Source: Rhodotorula mucilaginosa (taxonomy: Eukaryota; Basidiomycota; Microbotryomycetes; Sporidiobolales; Sporidiobolaceae). From it: a stretch of DNA of 64,000 nt. The DNA lies in NCBI GenBank assembly GCA_034406715.1, contig CP137868.1:434001-498000 (forward strand), in the 5' to 3' direction. Shown one piece after another: positions 11,395 to 21,978 of the stretch (its first letter is position 1; every line of letters begins with the position of its first letter). The position numbers and the translations under genes were made by a program. The notes beneath the pieces were generated by a model. It saw only the letters and a list, made by a program, of their open reading frames with translations. It had not been told where the DNA came from and ran no database searches.

Positions 11395-13486
11395 CTACGT
11401 TCTTCGGGTCTCGCTGCAAGTGTACGAGGGCCGTATTAGTCAGCATGAAAAGAGGAAGCGCGCGGAGAATCAGATGCCGAGTACGCACAGGCTCTCAAAG
11501 TGCAGGATAAACTCCTTCCGCACTCGCTCCCACAGGACCGGGTCGAAGAAGCTGTGTGCGTGCGGGACGTGACGATCAGTCAAGACCGTGTCCATTGGGT
11601 GAACCGCGCGCCAAACTCACATGTAGCTGCCGCGCTCGTACGTCGCCGTCTTCTGGATCGGCTCCGATCCGGCTTCCTTGGTGAGCCAGAGTCGGAGTTC
11701 CTTGTGGTACCGCCAGTTGTGCTTGTAGCTGCAGTCGGAGTCGGGAGAGGCAGAAGCGTCAGCAAGCTTCTCGCACTCGAAACCGGTGCAATCCGCGAGA
11801 CTGACAGCTCGTGCGCAGCCATCTCCTGCATCGCGTCGCGCGGCTGGCTGTAAAAGATGAAGAAGAGCGTCTCGTCGCTAAAGTTGCCGATCTTGGTGTT
11901 GGCCGGAGGCGGTTGGACGTTGTAGCATGCCGGCAGGGTAAACTCGGGCTCAATGTTGAGCATCTGCGCCGTCTTGGCGTCCGTCCAAGGCGTGATAAAC
12001 GTCGAGTACAGGTTGCTGGTGTTTCAGAGCGATCAGTCAGGATGCTCAAGTCAACTCGACTTTGTCATCACGAAGACTCACTCTGAAGAGCCGAGGTCGA
12101 GTCCGAGGTTGGTCAGGTCGGTCCCGAGCGCGAGCATCGTCTGATCCGGATCGCTCGACTTGATCGTGTGCAGCAACCCGAGCAGGCCGTACCGATCTGC
12201 CGGGCTGAACAGCACTTGCTGAGCCGGAGTCTGGGGGACGCCACCGACAGTCACGCTCGAAGTCGGAGGCGGCAAGGCGTGTGTTGCTGCGCCGCCGGCT
12301 GCGGCGGCTGCCGCGAGGAGAGCTGCTGCTTGTGCTGCGCCGGCCGAGTTTGTACTGGGCGAAGAATGCAGCGCATGTCTCGGGTCGGAAGAACTGGGCG
12401 CATTGGCGCTCGGAGGCAGGGGAGACGAAGTTGTGCTCGCCGCGCCGGGAGAACCGTTTGACAGCAGGCCGGCAGGGTAGTTGGCTGTTGGTTGCGGACT
12501 ATCGGACCATGACTGTTTCCACCCGGAAGTCAAAGCTCAGTCACCGTCGTCGCCACGGAACCCGAGATGCGCGAAACGGGGCAGCTTACCTGCTTGTCGC
12601 TCGGGGGGTTTCGAGGTCCGTTCATGCTGCCGAGAAGGTTCGCCCGATGTTGCTGCTGCGCCTGCAGCGCTGCCAACGCACTTGCTTGCTCCTGACCGCC
12701 CGGACTTGCCACTGCCCGTCCGGCCGCTGCTGCTGCTGCCGCTGCCGCGAGCGAGAGGCCGTTGACGCCGGCCGAAAGTCCTGCCACGTCGCCGAGTCCC
12801 CCTCCCGGTGCAGCGTTCGACATGCCGCCTTGTTGCTGCTGTGTCGGCGGAGGGAGTTGCTGGCCTGCACCACCGAAAGCGCCTGCACCACCGAGAACGG
12901 GGAAGTCGTCGGCAGAGAAGTCACGCCTGGACGCGCCGGACCCTGGTGCGCCTGGTGCTGCGCCTGGAGATCCGTTGAGCGCTGCTGCGAGAGAGGTCTG
13001 CCCTGCCTGGGTCGCGTAGCTCGAGAACAAGCTGGCGGCGGCGGCGGATCCTGCCCCAAGACCGGACGACGACGTTGCGCCGAGAGCGGGAAAGTCTGAA
13101 GGGTCGAGCGACGCCGAGCTGATCCCTGGAGGCAAAGTTGCTCCGGCTGCGGTACGAGTGTGCGGTCCCCCGGTCAGCAGTCTGAAGGTTGGCTGACAAA
13201 GCACTCGCGAGCGACTCGTCGAGGACGAGGACGACTCGGACGCGAACGGCGAGTCCTCGCCTGTGCACGGACCGGCCGGGAGAGCGCAGTCAAGACGTCT
13301 GTAGGGCTCACCTGACTGGGGAGACAGGGCGGCAGCTGCTGCGCCCATGGGGTATGCGCCCCTCATCGAGCCTGGTGAAGTCGGTCCGCCCGTGCCGGAC
13401 CCTTGTCTGTTCGGGTTCGCTGGTCGCCCGCCTGGCAGAGTGCCCTGACCGAGGCCGAACGGTGACTGCTGTGCTCGGTTCAGCAT
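11395..13486 (-). CDS. NOT2: CCR4-NOT complex subunit Not2 (Cdc36/CNOT2)
   Basis: Not2 is a core scaffold subunit of the CCR4-NOT deadenylase and transcription regulator; its C-terminal NOT box binds Not1 and Not5. The N-terminal half is low-complexity, rich in Gly, Ala, Pro and Gln, with alanine runs. It carries two DFPxLG motifs (LDPSDFPALGATSSS, FSADDFPVLGGAG), typical of Not2. The NOT2/3/5 domain begins near RYGLLGLLHTIKSSDPDQTM and includes ALGTDLTNLGLDLGSSE, NLYSTFITPW, MLNIEPEFTLPACYNVQPPP, DETLFFIFYSQPRDAMQEMA, RYHKELRLWLTKEAGSEP and GSYIFFDPVLWERVRKEF. The last intron falls after HFESL, and the final short exon reads ETRRT before TAG at 11395-11397. ATG at 13484-13486 opens MLNRAQQSPFGLGQG. 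An additional upstream exon cannot be excluded. Confidence 0.93.
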
Positions 13487-13704
13487 GCCTGCGAGCGCGG
13501 TGTGAGATCACAACCGACACTGCCGCCCGCCTCTTGCTCTCTTCAAGACCAGCTGAACCGTGACAACAAACGCTGTTCCAAGCGAAAAAGCTATTCTACA
13601 GTCGTGACCTATATTCAGACAGTACGCTTGTGCGCTCTATGTACACCTGCTCCGAGACCGTAGGTATACGCGAATCTTCACGGCGCCGTGCAGCAGTCAC
13701 TCCT

Positions 13705-15596
13705 TCACGGCATCATCATGCTGGCCAGCGCGGCCTCGACGTCGGCGCCGCTGCTTCCTCCTGCTCCTCCTCCGCCGCCGACAGTCGCAGCACTGGTCGG
13801 CGGGTGCTGTTCCTGAGAAGGCTCTTGGGTCGGCGCCAAATCGTCGGCGCCGTCGATCAGGGCTTGCCAGTCCGTCACCGACCGCTGCAGCGAAGGACGG
13901 CGGGATGAGCCGCCTCCGCTGAGCATGGCAAGCTCGTTCGCAGAGGCAGCGCTGCCGAGATTCTCCTCGAGGACGAGGTTGTGGTGGTGTTGCTGCAGGC
14001 CGCTCCCGAGTCCGTTCGTCCCGTTGCGCTGTCCGGATCCGCTCGCGCGCGGGACGCTCCAAAGCATCCCGGGCGCACTCGCCGAGGGCTGATGGAGGAC
14101 CACCGCGCCCTCCACTGCCGCCGTCGTCGGCGCCGGAGCAGATACACTCCGTCCGCCCGTCACGATATGGTACTGCGGGGCCGCCGGGGTCCGAAGAGGT
14201 TGCTGCTCGTACAGCCCCGATACGTGCGCAGGGACCCAAGGCAAGGCTGTGGGAGGGAGAGTCGTCGAGCTGACTGTAGGTGCGATCGACATCGGTACTG
14301 CAAAGGAAGGAGGATCGGGAGCAGGAGGAGCAGCGGCGCCGGTAGGAAAAGTGACCATCAACGGAAGCGAGGCGGCGGGACTCGCTTGGGCAGCCGGCAT
14401 GGCGCTCGCGGCCGGACGTTCATGCGAGATCGGATATGTCAAAAAAGGGCGAGTTGGGGTGGCGTACCAGGACGAGGGAGGGGCAGCGACGACCTGTAGA
14501 GGGCAATCGAGCGGCGCGAGAGGGCAATCGAGCGGCGCGAGAGGGCAATCAAGCGGCGGCACGGTGTGGTTGTTGTTCGACGGCGGCACTGCATACGCAG
14601 CGGACGCCGCCGGCACCGGTTGCACCGTATACGGGTTCGGAGGAGCATGAACCCCACTTGGCGAGAAATAGTAGCCTGGACTCGTGGACGAGACGGCGAC
14701 CGGAACAGCAACAGGGACGCCACCGCCAGTCGCGCTCGTCGGGGGATCCGAATATCCGGGCAGTGCCGCCGCCGGAAGGTTGTTCCGGTGTACGGAGGTG
14801 GGCGTAGGGTACGTTGCCGTTGCGTCCGAGATCGGACGAGGCCGCGTCGGCGTCACCGGCGCCTGGCGAAAGTGGTTCGCGCCGATGGGCATGCTCGGGA
14901 TCGGGAGGCGATTCGCGAGCGACGGCGGTGCCACTCCCGCAGCGAGCGGCAGTAGAGGAACGGCAGTCGTCGCAGGCGGGTCAGGCGGAGCCACCGTGCG
15001 CGTCTGGGCCTCGCGGAGCTGGGCGACTTCGGCCCTCAGAGACGCAACGTCGGCGCGCATGCGAGCGACTTGCTCTTCCAGGCTAAGGCTTTGCACCCTG
15101 CCGCATGTTGGAGACCGGTTAGCTAACTAGCTAGCTATAGGAGCGAGCACAGAAATCACGACTACGTACGGGGGCCCTGCGACGACCGCGTCCGAATAGA
15201 CGCAAGCCTGCGGAAACGGTTTCCCCTCGAACGGCGTCAGTGCAGCACCCGGACGAGCTCAGTGATGGGCCTTACCTCGTTCCTAGCTCGACATCTACTG
15301 CATCCCGTAGTCTCGCGCGAGCACCTCGCCTTGCTTTGTCGGCACTGGGACAGAGGAATTGTCAGCGAAAACGGCCGAGGACGCAGCCCCAACTCCCCCG
15401 TCCGGGCTCTGCGATGACTCACAGCTCGACAGCTCCTTCTCTGACGTCCGCTGGGAGTCCTGGAGGGTCCGCCTTCCTCGGCCGAGGAGCCTAGAGCGGC
15501 TGCAGACGAAGACGAGATGGGCGACGATGTTTCCTCCGGCGCGTCCTGGCCCCGCCTCGTCCTTTGTGACCGCTGGGCGAGCGGTGGCGAGCTCAT
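13705..15596 (-). CDS. Zn(II)2Cys6 (Gal4-type) transcription factor
   Basis: A sequence-specific regulator of the fungal zinc-cluster family. The binuclear cluster is split over three exons. Exon 1 (MSSPPLAQRSQRTRRG...) ends SCRA. Exon 2 gives CRQSKARCSRETTGCSRCRARNE. Exon 3 gives ACVYSDAVVAGPP. Joined, the spacing is C-x2-C-x6-C-x6-C-x2-C-x6-C, a complete motif. A linker and a short coiled coil (LEEQVARMRADVASLRAEVA) follow, as needed for dimerisation. The remaining roughly 430 residues are Pro/Ala/Ser/Thr-rich with one acidic patch (WQALIDGADDLAP) that may activate transcription. I see no Fungal_trans middle-homology domain. TGA is at 13705-13707. Target genes cannot be inferred; the neighbours NOT2 and SEC17 are unrelated. 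Class is near certain, specificity unknown. Confidence 0.9.
14499..14561. repeat. Three 21-bp tandem repeats inside the zinc-cluster gene
   Basis: The unit is gagggcaatcgagcggcgcg plus one A, present twice exactly (14499-14519, 14520-14540) and a third time with changes (14541-14561). On the minus strand each unit encodes a seven-residue LDCPLAP repeat. It is in frame, so copy-number change would alter protein length without a frameshift. Confidence 0.9.
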
Positions 15597-15880
15597 AGCA
15601 GCTGTACGTAGCGTTAGTAAGGTACCGAAATGTCGTCCGAGTAGAGCCGAGTAGAGAAAAGGGAAGAGAGAGCATTTTGCTCTCCCGCTTCAAGGGTGAT
15701 CTCGCTGGGCAGCGAACTCGGAAAAGGCCAAGACTCGGCGCGTGCACACGGCCTCCGGCACTAGCGCCTCCGATCCTCTCCCGAAACGCAGTGACTTGCT
15801 GCGCGCAATGTCTCAAGCCGGAAGAGGTCACATCGTAAGAAAAATACAAGATGCGCGGATTCTCGAGGAGAGGACGCATA

Positions 15881-17211
15881 CTACACCAATCCGGGCTCCT
15901 CCGCGATGTTGCGCTTGATGGTAAGCAGCAGTCCCGTCTTCCAAGAGTCGAGATGTGTCAGTCTGCAATGAATTGGTCCAGTCAGCACCGAGATAAGGCG
16001 AGGTCGTTTCCTGCTTGGAGAGAAAGAACGCACCGGTCATACTCTGCCACGTGGGCAGTGAACTCTTCTGCATCCCCGGCATCGAAAGCGTCTGCAATAG
16101 CGTTCAGGAACTTGCACTCGCGCTGCGTGGCGAAAGACGGGTCGGCGTTGCAGTAGCTGTCGATCGCGCGCTTGGTCGAGACGACGTCCTGTTTTCAGAA
16201 CGACGGCGGCGTCAATCAATCTGACTGGGTGCTCATCAGATCAGAGACTCGGACAGGCCACTCACTCCAGTGGCGAGCCAGCAGAGACCGGCTTTGAGGT
16301 AGTACTCCTTGACGCCGTACCGGGTCAGGGCCGAACCGAGCGACTGCGACGCGACGCGTTCGAACAGCTCGATCGCGCGCGGGTACTGCCCGAGGGTGCC
16401 TGCGATATCTGCTGCCTCTTTGTAGCAGCCGTTGGCCGACCTTTGGGTGGGCAGGGTAAGGGCGTCGGTCAGCTTGTGCCTGCGAATCTAGCGGGAGGGA
16501 GACTCACGCCGACGCATCCTCCTGCGTGTAGATGTCGCCCGCAGCCTGGAACGCCTCGAGTGCCCCCGCCAAGTCGCCTCCCTCCTGCTGCAAGATGGCA
16601 GCGATCTCCTTGTGCCGGTCCGCCGCCTGCCGGAACCGTCCCTTTTCCTTGTACAGCTGAATCGTCTTTTGCAGCGCGGCGACGGCGACTGAAAGCGAGG
16701 GAGGATGCGCTTCAGTACGGTCCCCGGGATCGATTTCCGAAAGACCCGGTACTCACGCTCGGGATGCGATTTCTTGTACGACTTGCTCGCGGTCCAGAAG
16801 TCGTTTGCGGCGTCGTCCTTTTCGTCGTTCTTGAGGGCCATCTCTGCCGCGCGCGAGAAGGCATCTCCGGCTTCCTTGTGGCGGTTCTCCATCTTGTAGG
16901 CGTTGCCGGCCTGCTGGTAGAGGTCGTGGGCCTCTTCAAACTTGGCCGATGATGAACTGAAGAAGGAGAATCCGCCGGACGAGGACGCCTTCTTGTCGGC
17001 CCTGTGAGCGGCGAGTCGATGACATTCCACACGGTTTACAGGGCGGGTCCGAGTGCAAGCGCGGGCACGAGAGCGAGGTCAGGCAGCAGAGGTTCGGGAA
17101 ACGAGCGGGTTCGATGACGAGGTTCAAGGTGGAGTCAGTGCGAGGTGCGCGGGCGTCCCGAGACTGGTCGTGTGCTCACTTTTGCCTGTACTGATCTCCC
17201 TGCGACGACAT
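15881..17211 (-). CDS. SEC17: Alpha-SNAP, SNARE-disassembly adaptor
   Basis: Sec17 recruits the AAA-ATPase Sec18/NSF to cis-SNARE complexes after fusion so that they can be recycled. Exon 1 holds only MSSQGDQYRQK; a long first intron follows (about 17006-17184). Then come FSFFSSSSAKFEEAHDLYQQ, GNAYKMENRHKEAGDAFSRA, DAANDFWTASKSYKK, VAVAALQKTIQLYKEKGRFR, GGDLAGALEAFQAAGDIYTQ, a TPR-like array of helical hairpins, RECKFLNAIADAFDAGDAEE and the C-terminal TGLLLTIKRNIAEEPGLV with TAG at 15881-15883. The K-T-x-LLxIK tail resembles the Sec18-contacting end of the family. At about 290 residues the length fits alpha-SNAP. The F-x-F-F loop near the N-terminus matches the membrane-contacting loop of Sec17. 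Confidence 0.94.
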
Positions 17212-18115
17212 CCTGCGTGCTCTGGTGCTCGTGAGTGCTGACAGAAGGGAGACCCGCCTCGGCTGGTGGGGCGGCCCGACCAACTCCCGCTCGGACGGCA
17301 CACTCGCTGTGCCCTCGAACCTGCTTTGCGCGCGTACAGAGACTGCTTCAGAACGCTGGCCACGCAGTCGACCCGACCGCAGCCGCAGTCCGGCCGCGTC
17401 GTCGTCGAGACCGCCGGCCCGCTCAGCCGCCCGCTCAGGCCACGCCGGCACGTTTCTACGCTCTACATTCCACCGTTGCACTCTTTCGGTTGCTGCAATA
17501 GTGACTGCTCGAGTTACTGTGCGTGGGGACGTGCTGCTACAGGGTTTCGCCATCGCTCTGCGACTCGCCACCGCCGCACAGGTCCGTCCGACAGGCTCCG
17601 CTTCCGCATTCAGCTGCGGCGGACTGGTTCAAGACCCTTTTCGACAAGCCCGTTCCCATTGCAGGAGACTATCCAGCCTTCCTATCCGGCCAGGCGTTCA
17701 AATCCGCGATCTCAACGCTAGAAGGCTCGCTCAAAAGCGTTTCCGCCTCACGCAGGAGCGACATTCGACGCCTCACAATGTACGCTCAACAATTTCCGCT
17801 AAGAGCAGGATCAGGGAGGAGGAACGCTGCTCCTTTTGAGGGTCTGAGTCTCGACGAGTTCGAAGGTACGTCGCGGGACGAGATCTTGCACGTTGATCCG
17901 GCACAGCTTTGACGGCTTTGCCGTGGCCGAAGCACAGTCCGGTAGTCTGATGTATGCCCCCACGTACAGGCCAGTCAAGCCCCCAAAAGAGCAGCACGTG
18001 CCGCGCCGGCGACCACTCGACATTCACGCCACCAACAATGACGCAAAGCCAACGCCGACCCCCCAGCACTACCGCTCGCGACACCAGCGATTAACTACCT
18101 TGATTTTCGCCCTCT
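17212..18115 (+). other. Unassigned stretch upstream of a putative small spliced gene
   Basis: From the SEC17 start to 17778 the plus strand has no ATG at all. One frame is nevertheless open and protein-like around 17615-17875 (reading ADWFKTLFDKPVPIAGDYPA and FKSAISTLEGSLKSV). The first ATG (17778) opens MYAQQFPLRAGSGRRNAAPF, with a GTACGT donor near 17864. Another open frame follows at about 17935-18165. I could not join these into one model by eye. It may be a fast-evolving small gene with a long 5' UTR, or noncoding. Confidence 0.3.
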
Positions 18116-18458
18116 ATGACCGTCAAGAGCGCCAAAGGCTACACCAACAACCTCCCGCAGTGTGAGTCGCGCTCAGATGAGAACATGCTCTCACTTTCAT
18201 TTCGGCGACCCCCCATATTAAGGCCGCAAAGTGATCGAGCTTGGGACTCATAACCTGTTGCCTATACTCACAGGCATCTACCGAAGCGACCCGGACATCA
18301 AGACTGCTTCTCAGGCATCCCCTAGACTGTTCAACGGCCGAACCGGCGGGAACCGACCTTCCTCGTCGGCGAATGATCCCTTCTCCACAATGCAGACTAG
18401 ACAAGTTCAGATGGAATGGATACAAGTTGCTTTCGGCTCTTTACCGAATAGGATGTGA
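18116..18458 (+). CDS. Putative small spliced gene, unknown product
   Basis: ATG at 18116 opens MTVKSAKGYTNNLPQ. A GTGAGT donor and a CTCACAG acceptor (near 18270) join it in frame to IYRSDPDIKTASQASPRLFN, then NRPSSSANDPFSTMQTRQVQ and EWIQVAFGSLPNRM with TGA at 18456-18458. The product would be about 75 residues. The in-frame splice, with a Cys codon across the junction, is the main support. This may be only the 3' end of a longer gene whose upstream exons lie in 17600-18100. I recognise no family. It converges on TRP4, about 100 bases away. Confidence 0.35.
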
Positions 18459-18559
18459 AATGAGAGAAAGAGACTGCATATCTATTTCACAGAATCAAAA
18501 GCGGAGTCGTCTATTTTTTGCTCTGCCCTTGCGTATCATATCATCGCCCCTTCCCGGGT

Positions 18560-19986
18560 TCACTGCAACGGGTGTGTTTTTGCGTACTCGGTACTCGCCT
18601 TCCTGAACGACTCGATCGCCTCCTTGGCCTTTCCACTCCGAAGACTCTCCCTCGCCAATTCGACTCCGTGCTTCTCGTCGCGTGCCTGACCCGCGACGAG
18701 CAAGAGTGCGGCGGCGTTCAGGACAACAAAGTTCTCGATCGGGTTCGAGGTCGAGAGCTTGTTGTCGAGGAGGTTGAGCAACGTGAGCGAGTTTTCGAGC
18801 GGAGTGCCGCCTGCGACGGTCGAGAGTGGAGTTGGGTTCAGGCCAAAGACGGTCGGGTTGATTGTCCGTTCGGTGATGATTCCGTCTTTCAGATCCCAGA
18901 TCTAAAGAGGGGGGAGGAGGTGAGCTCTGATTGATGGTCGACACAAGGGAACGCGCCCGGAAGCAGTCCCCCCAAGGGAAACGTACAAAAGTCTCGCCGG
19001 CCGGACTAATCTCGTCGAGCCCTTCCGCTCCACAGACGACCCACGCGCGTTCGACTCCAGTAATCTTGAGCGCCTCGGCAAAGATCGGACCGAGGTACTT
19101 GGAATGGACGCCGACAATGACCGCTTTCGGTTTCGCCGGGTTGATCAACGGGCCGAGGGCGTTGAAGACGGTCGGGAAGCCGAGTTGTTTCCGGACGGGG
19201 GCGACGCGGACCATGGCGGGGTGGTACAGCGGCGCGAAGAGGAAGAGGAACGGGGACTGGGCGGCGACGTGCGAGAGGGCGGCGGGCGGGAGGGTCGTGA
19301 CGGGGCAGCCGAGCGACAGGAGGATGTCGGCCGAACCGGACGAGGACGTCGCTGCCTTGTTGCCATGCTGCAGTCGAGGGAGCGGGAACACCCAGTCCGG
19401 TTAGATGACGAGTTGCGAGGGACGACGACAGGGAGAAACGAGGACCATACACACACCTTGTAGACGCGGAGTCCTGCTCCGGCGGCGACGATGGCAGCGG
19501 TGGTGCTGACGTTGAACGTGTTGTGACCGTCGCCGCCGGTCCCGACAATGTCGCAGACGGGCCCGTCTCCATGTTGTTGGATGTCGACTTTGCGGGCATG
19601 GTCCTGCATGACCTTGGCGCACTCTGCGACAATCTCGGGTTGACCGTCCTTGCCGGTCAAGCGGAGGGCTGCGAGGAAGGCGCCGATCTGGGACGGGTGG
19701 GCGCCGTCATGCTCTGCGAGGTGGTTGAAGGCGAGGCGGGTGTCGGCGAGCGAGAAGGCGGCCGGGTCGGCGACGAGTTTTTTGAGGAGCGGGGCGAACG
19801 ACTCGGGCGAGTGGATGTTGCCTTCTGGCTCGTACACGATCGGGTCCGTGTCGCTGCAGGACTGTGTGTCAGCTTCAGGGAGAGATGTCAAAAAAGATGC
19901 CGGAGAGAGAGAGGACGGAGGACGGACCCAATCATCTGGATGACGGAAGGGTCAGAGTCGGCGGTCCCTTTGCTATGCGAGTCCAT
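18560..19986 (-). CDS. TRP4: Anthranilate phosphoribosyltransferase
   Basis: Trp4 (bacterial TrpD) transfers the phosphoribosyl group of PRPP to anthranilate, the second committed step of tryptophan synthesis. Exon 1 opens at ATG 19984-19986 (MDSHSKGTADSDPSVIQMIG); after a GTCCGT intron the protein continues DTDPIVYEPEGNIHSPESF. The PRPP-binding motif CDIVGTGGDGHNTFNVSTTA is intact, followed by HGNKAATSSSGSADILLSLG (the KHGN...SS-GSAD block), FLFAPLYHPAMVRVAPVRKQ (substrate-binding R-x-x-LG region) and TVFNALGPLINPA. The end, FRKASTEYAKTHPLQ, stops at 18560-18562. A small intron interrupts after DEISPAGETF. Domain order and motifs are complete. It is divergent from UBC1 with 221 bases between start codons. 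Confidence 0.96.
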
Positions 19987-20207
19987 GGCTGTGCGGGCAG
20001 AGTCTGTACAGAGTCAAATCCGCTGTCGGCCGAGTCGTCGCAGGTCGAAATTTCGAAATCCTCTCTTCACTTGAACCGCTCACTGCTATACGCTGCCCTG
20101 GGACGAGATCGCCTTGCCCGAGCTTCTCTCTACTGCTTTCCAGGCCCTCGACTGCGCTCCTCTCGCCCTGTCTTGTTGAAGGACCGCGCCCTCACTGCGT
20201 CACCGAC
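19987..20207. promoter_or_regulatory. Shared divergent promoter, TRP4 / UBC1
   Basis: 221 bases separate the two start codons, so both promoters and 5' UTRs lie here. No clear TATA box or known operator is recognisable by eye; the role is inferred only from the head-to-head layout. Confidence 0.6.
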
Positions 20208-21710
20208 ATGGCGACCAACCCCGCACGCAACAAGCGACTCGCTCGCGAGTTCCAGGAATGCCAGAAGGACGTGAGTACAGGCAAGACGCAGAACTAGCAA
20301 AGATACCACCGGCTACCGCTCACCCTATGGACATGTCCGCAGAACACGGTCACGATCGAACAGGTCGGAGACTCGCTCGCCCACTTTGTCGGATCCTTTG
20401 CCGGTCCAGAAGGTGCGTTGGCCGCGTCACTGCGGCAGGAGATGGGTCAGCTGACCACCTGAAGTGTGCAGGAACTGCCTACGAAGGAGGCCGCTTCGTC
20501 GTCGACATCGGTTCGTCCTCCGTCCCTCTCTTTCCCGGTCTCGGTCGCTTGCCCTTCCACAAGCTCCCAGCTGCTCACTTGCCCTATATCGACGGCGTAC
20601 AGTGGCACCCCCGCGGTATCCGTTCGAACCGCTCAAAATGAAGTTTGTCACAAAGGTGAGTATCCGCACTTTTGCTGGAGAGAAAAGAGCCCCCTTTCGC
20701 GCGTCAAATTCAACTGACAGATCGCGCCGGTGCATTCATAACGCGCAGGTCTATCATCCAAGTGAGCGCGCTCAGTGCTCGTCATGCCGGGTCCCGAACA
20801 TTGCTCACCCTCGACATGTCTCCACCTTTTGTGCGTTCGCAGACATCTCGTCCCAAACCGGCTTCATCTGCCTCGACATCCTCAAGTCAAGCTGGAGTCC
20901 CGTCTTCACTCTCCGCACCTGCCTCGTCTCGCTCCAATCGCTCCTCTCGACTCCCGAACCGAGCGATCCCCAGGATGCAGAAGTGGTGCGTTTCAGTCGC
21001 CGAGTCTGACAGAATCTCGATCGCGTGCTGCTACTGCTGCACAGCGATTGAGTGGCTCTAGAAGATCTTCGGACTGATCCATGAACGTGGATGGGCAGGC
21101 AAAGCACTATTTGACGGACCGACAAGGATTCGAATCCACCGCGCGATACTGGACAGAGGTGAGCAACTCTTTTCTTTCTCCTCGCGTTCCTTTCCTTCTT
21201 GCCCGTCCACTCAGTCGCAAAAGGGCAAGCTGACACAGGAAGGTCTCTTCCTCCGCGCGCGAACAGGTCTACGCTCGACCAGATCCTTCCTCGCGGACGC
21301 ACACTCCGAGCACTACAGACGCTCGAGCAGGGACCCCGACTCGACCGGCGGCGACGGCGGTGGATGACCCAGCAGCAAAAGCGCGATTGGCGGGGTTGGA
21401 CTGGGCAGATGTGAAGGCGTACGTTTTTTTTCTTCCCTGTTCCTCCAGCCAGCCTTGACCCTCGTCGGCGTCCTATCACCCAATCTGGACGCTGCTCGTG
21501 GGTGGGTGGTAGAGCAAGAAGAAACATGGCTGTCACCTCGAAACTGACTCTTTCCGGTCTGCCTCTCTTTGCTTCGGACGATTGTACAGGTTCACCGAGA
21601 TGGGCTTCCCGGCAGATCAAGTCGTCGACGTGCTGCGGCATCTCAATTACCGAGGGTCGAACAAGCGAGAAGTCGGCGAAGACGCCGTCATCCAGCGGTT
21701 ATGCGGGTGA
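20208..21710 (+). CDS. UBC1: Ubiquitin-conjugating enzyme E2 with C-terminal UBA domain (Ubc1/E2-25K)
   Basis: Ubc1-type E2s accept ubiquitin from E1 and build Lys48 chains, notably with the anaphase-promoting complex. The UBC fold runs [74 protein letters not shown], then the active-site stretch [13 protein letters not shown] with the catalytic Cys, and a [20 protein letters not shown] helix. HPN is split by an intron. The C-terminal UBA domain reads [20 protein letters not shown] followed by an RLCG end, with TGA at 21708-21710. E2 plus UBA is diagnostic of Ubc1. A Ser/Thr/Pro-rich linker joins the two. At least six introns are present. Confidence 0.93.
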
Positions 21711-21978
21711 AAAGGACGGTTCCAACACGCCCCTGGCGCTAGGTTTTGGCAGTCGGGTCGATCCGTGCATTTCATTTTGCCGGATGCCATTTCCTTGCTC
21801 GGCATGCAAAGGGCGCGCGAAAGTAGAGAGTGAACAACCCTCTCTGGCATTACAGAAAATGGAACAGGAAGCGAGTCATGACAGAGCAAAAAAGGACCAA
21901 TGAGGAGGGGGAAGGAAAGAACATCGTGAAGAGGAGAGGGGGGGGCTCAATGAATCCCCTGCGAGACTTTGAGCGAGC

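Noticed and set aside
21119-21140. GGATTCGAATCC, resembling a tRNA B-box
   Set aside because: It is inside the UBC1 coding exon ([11 protein letters not shown]). No A-box or cloverleaf surrounds it.
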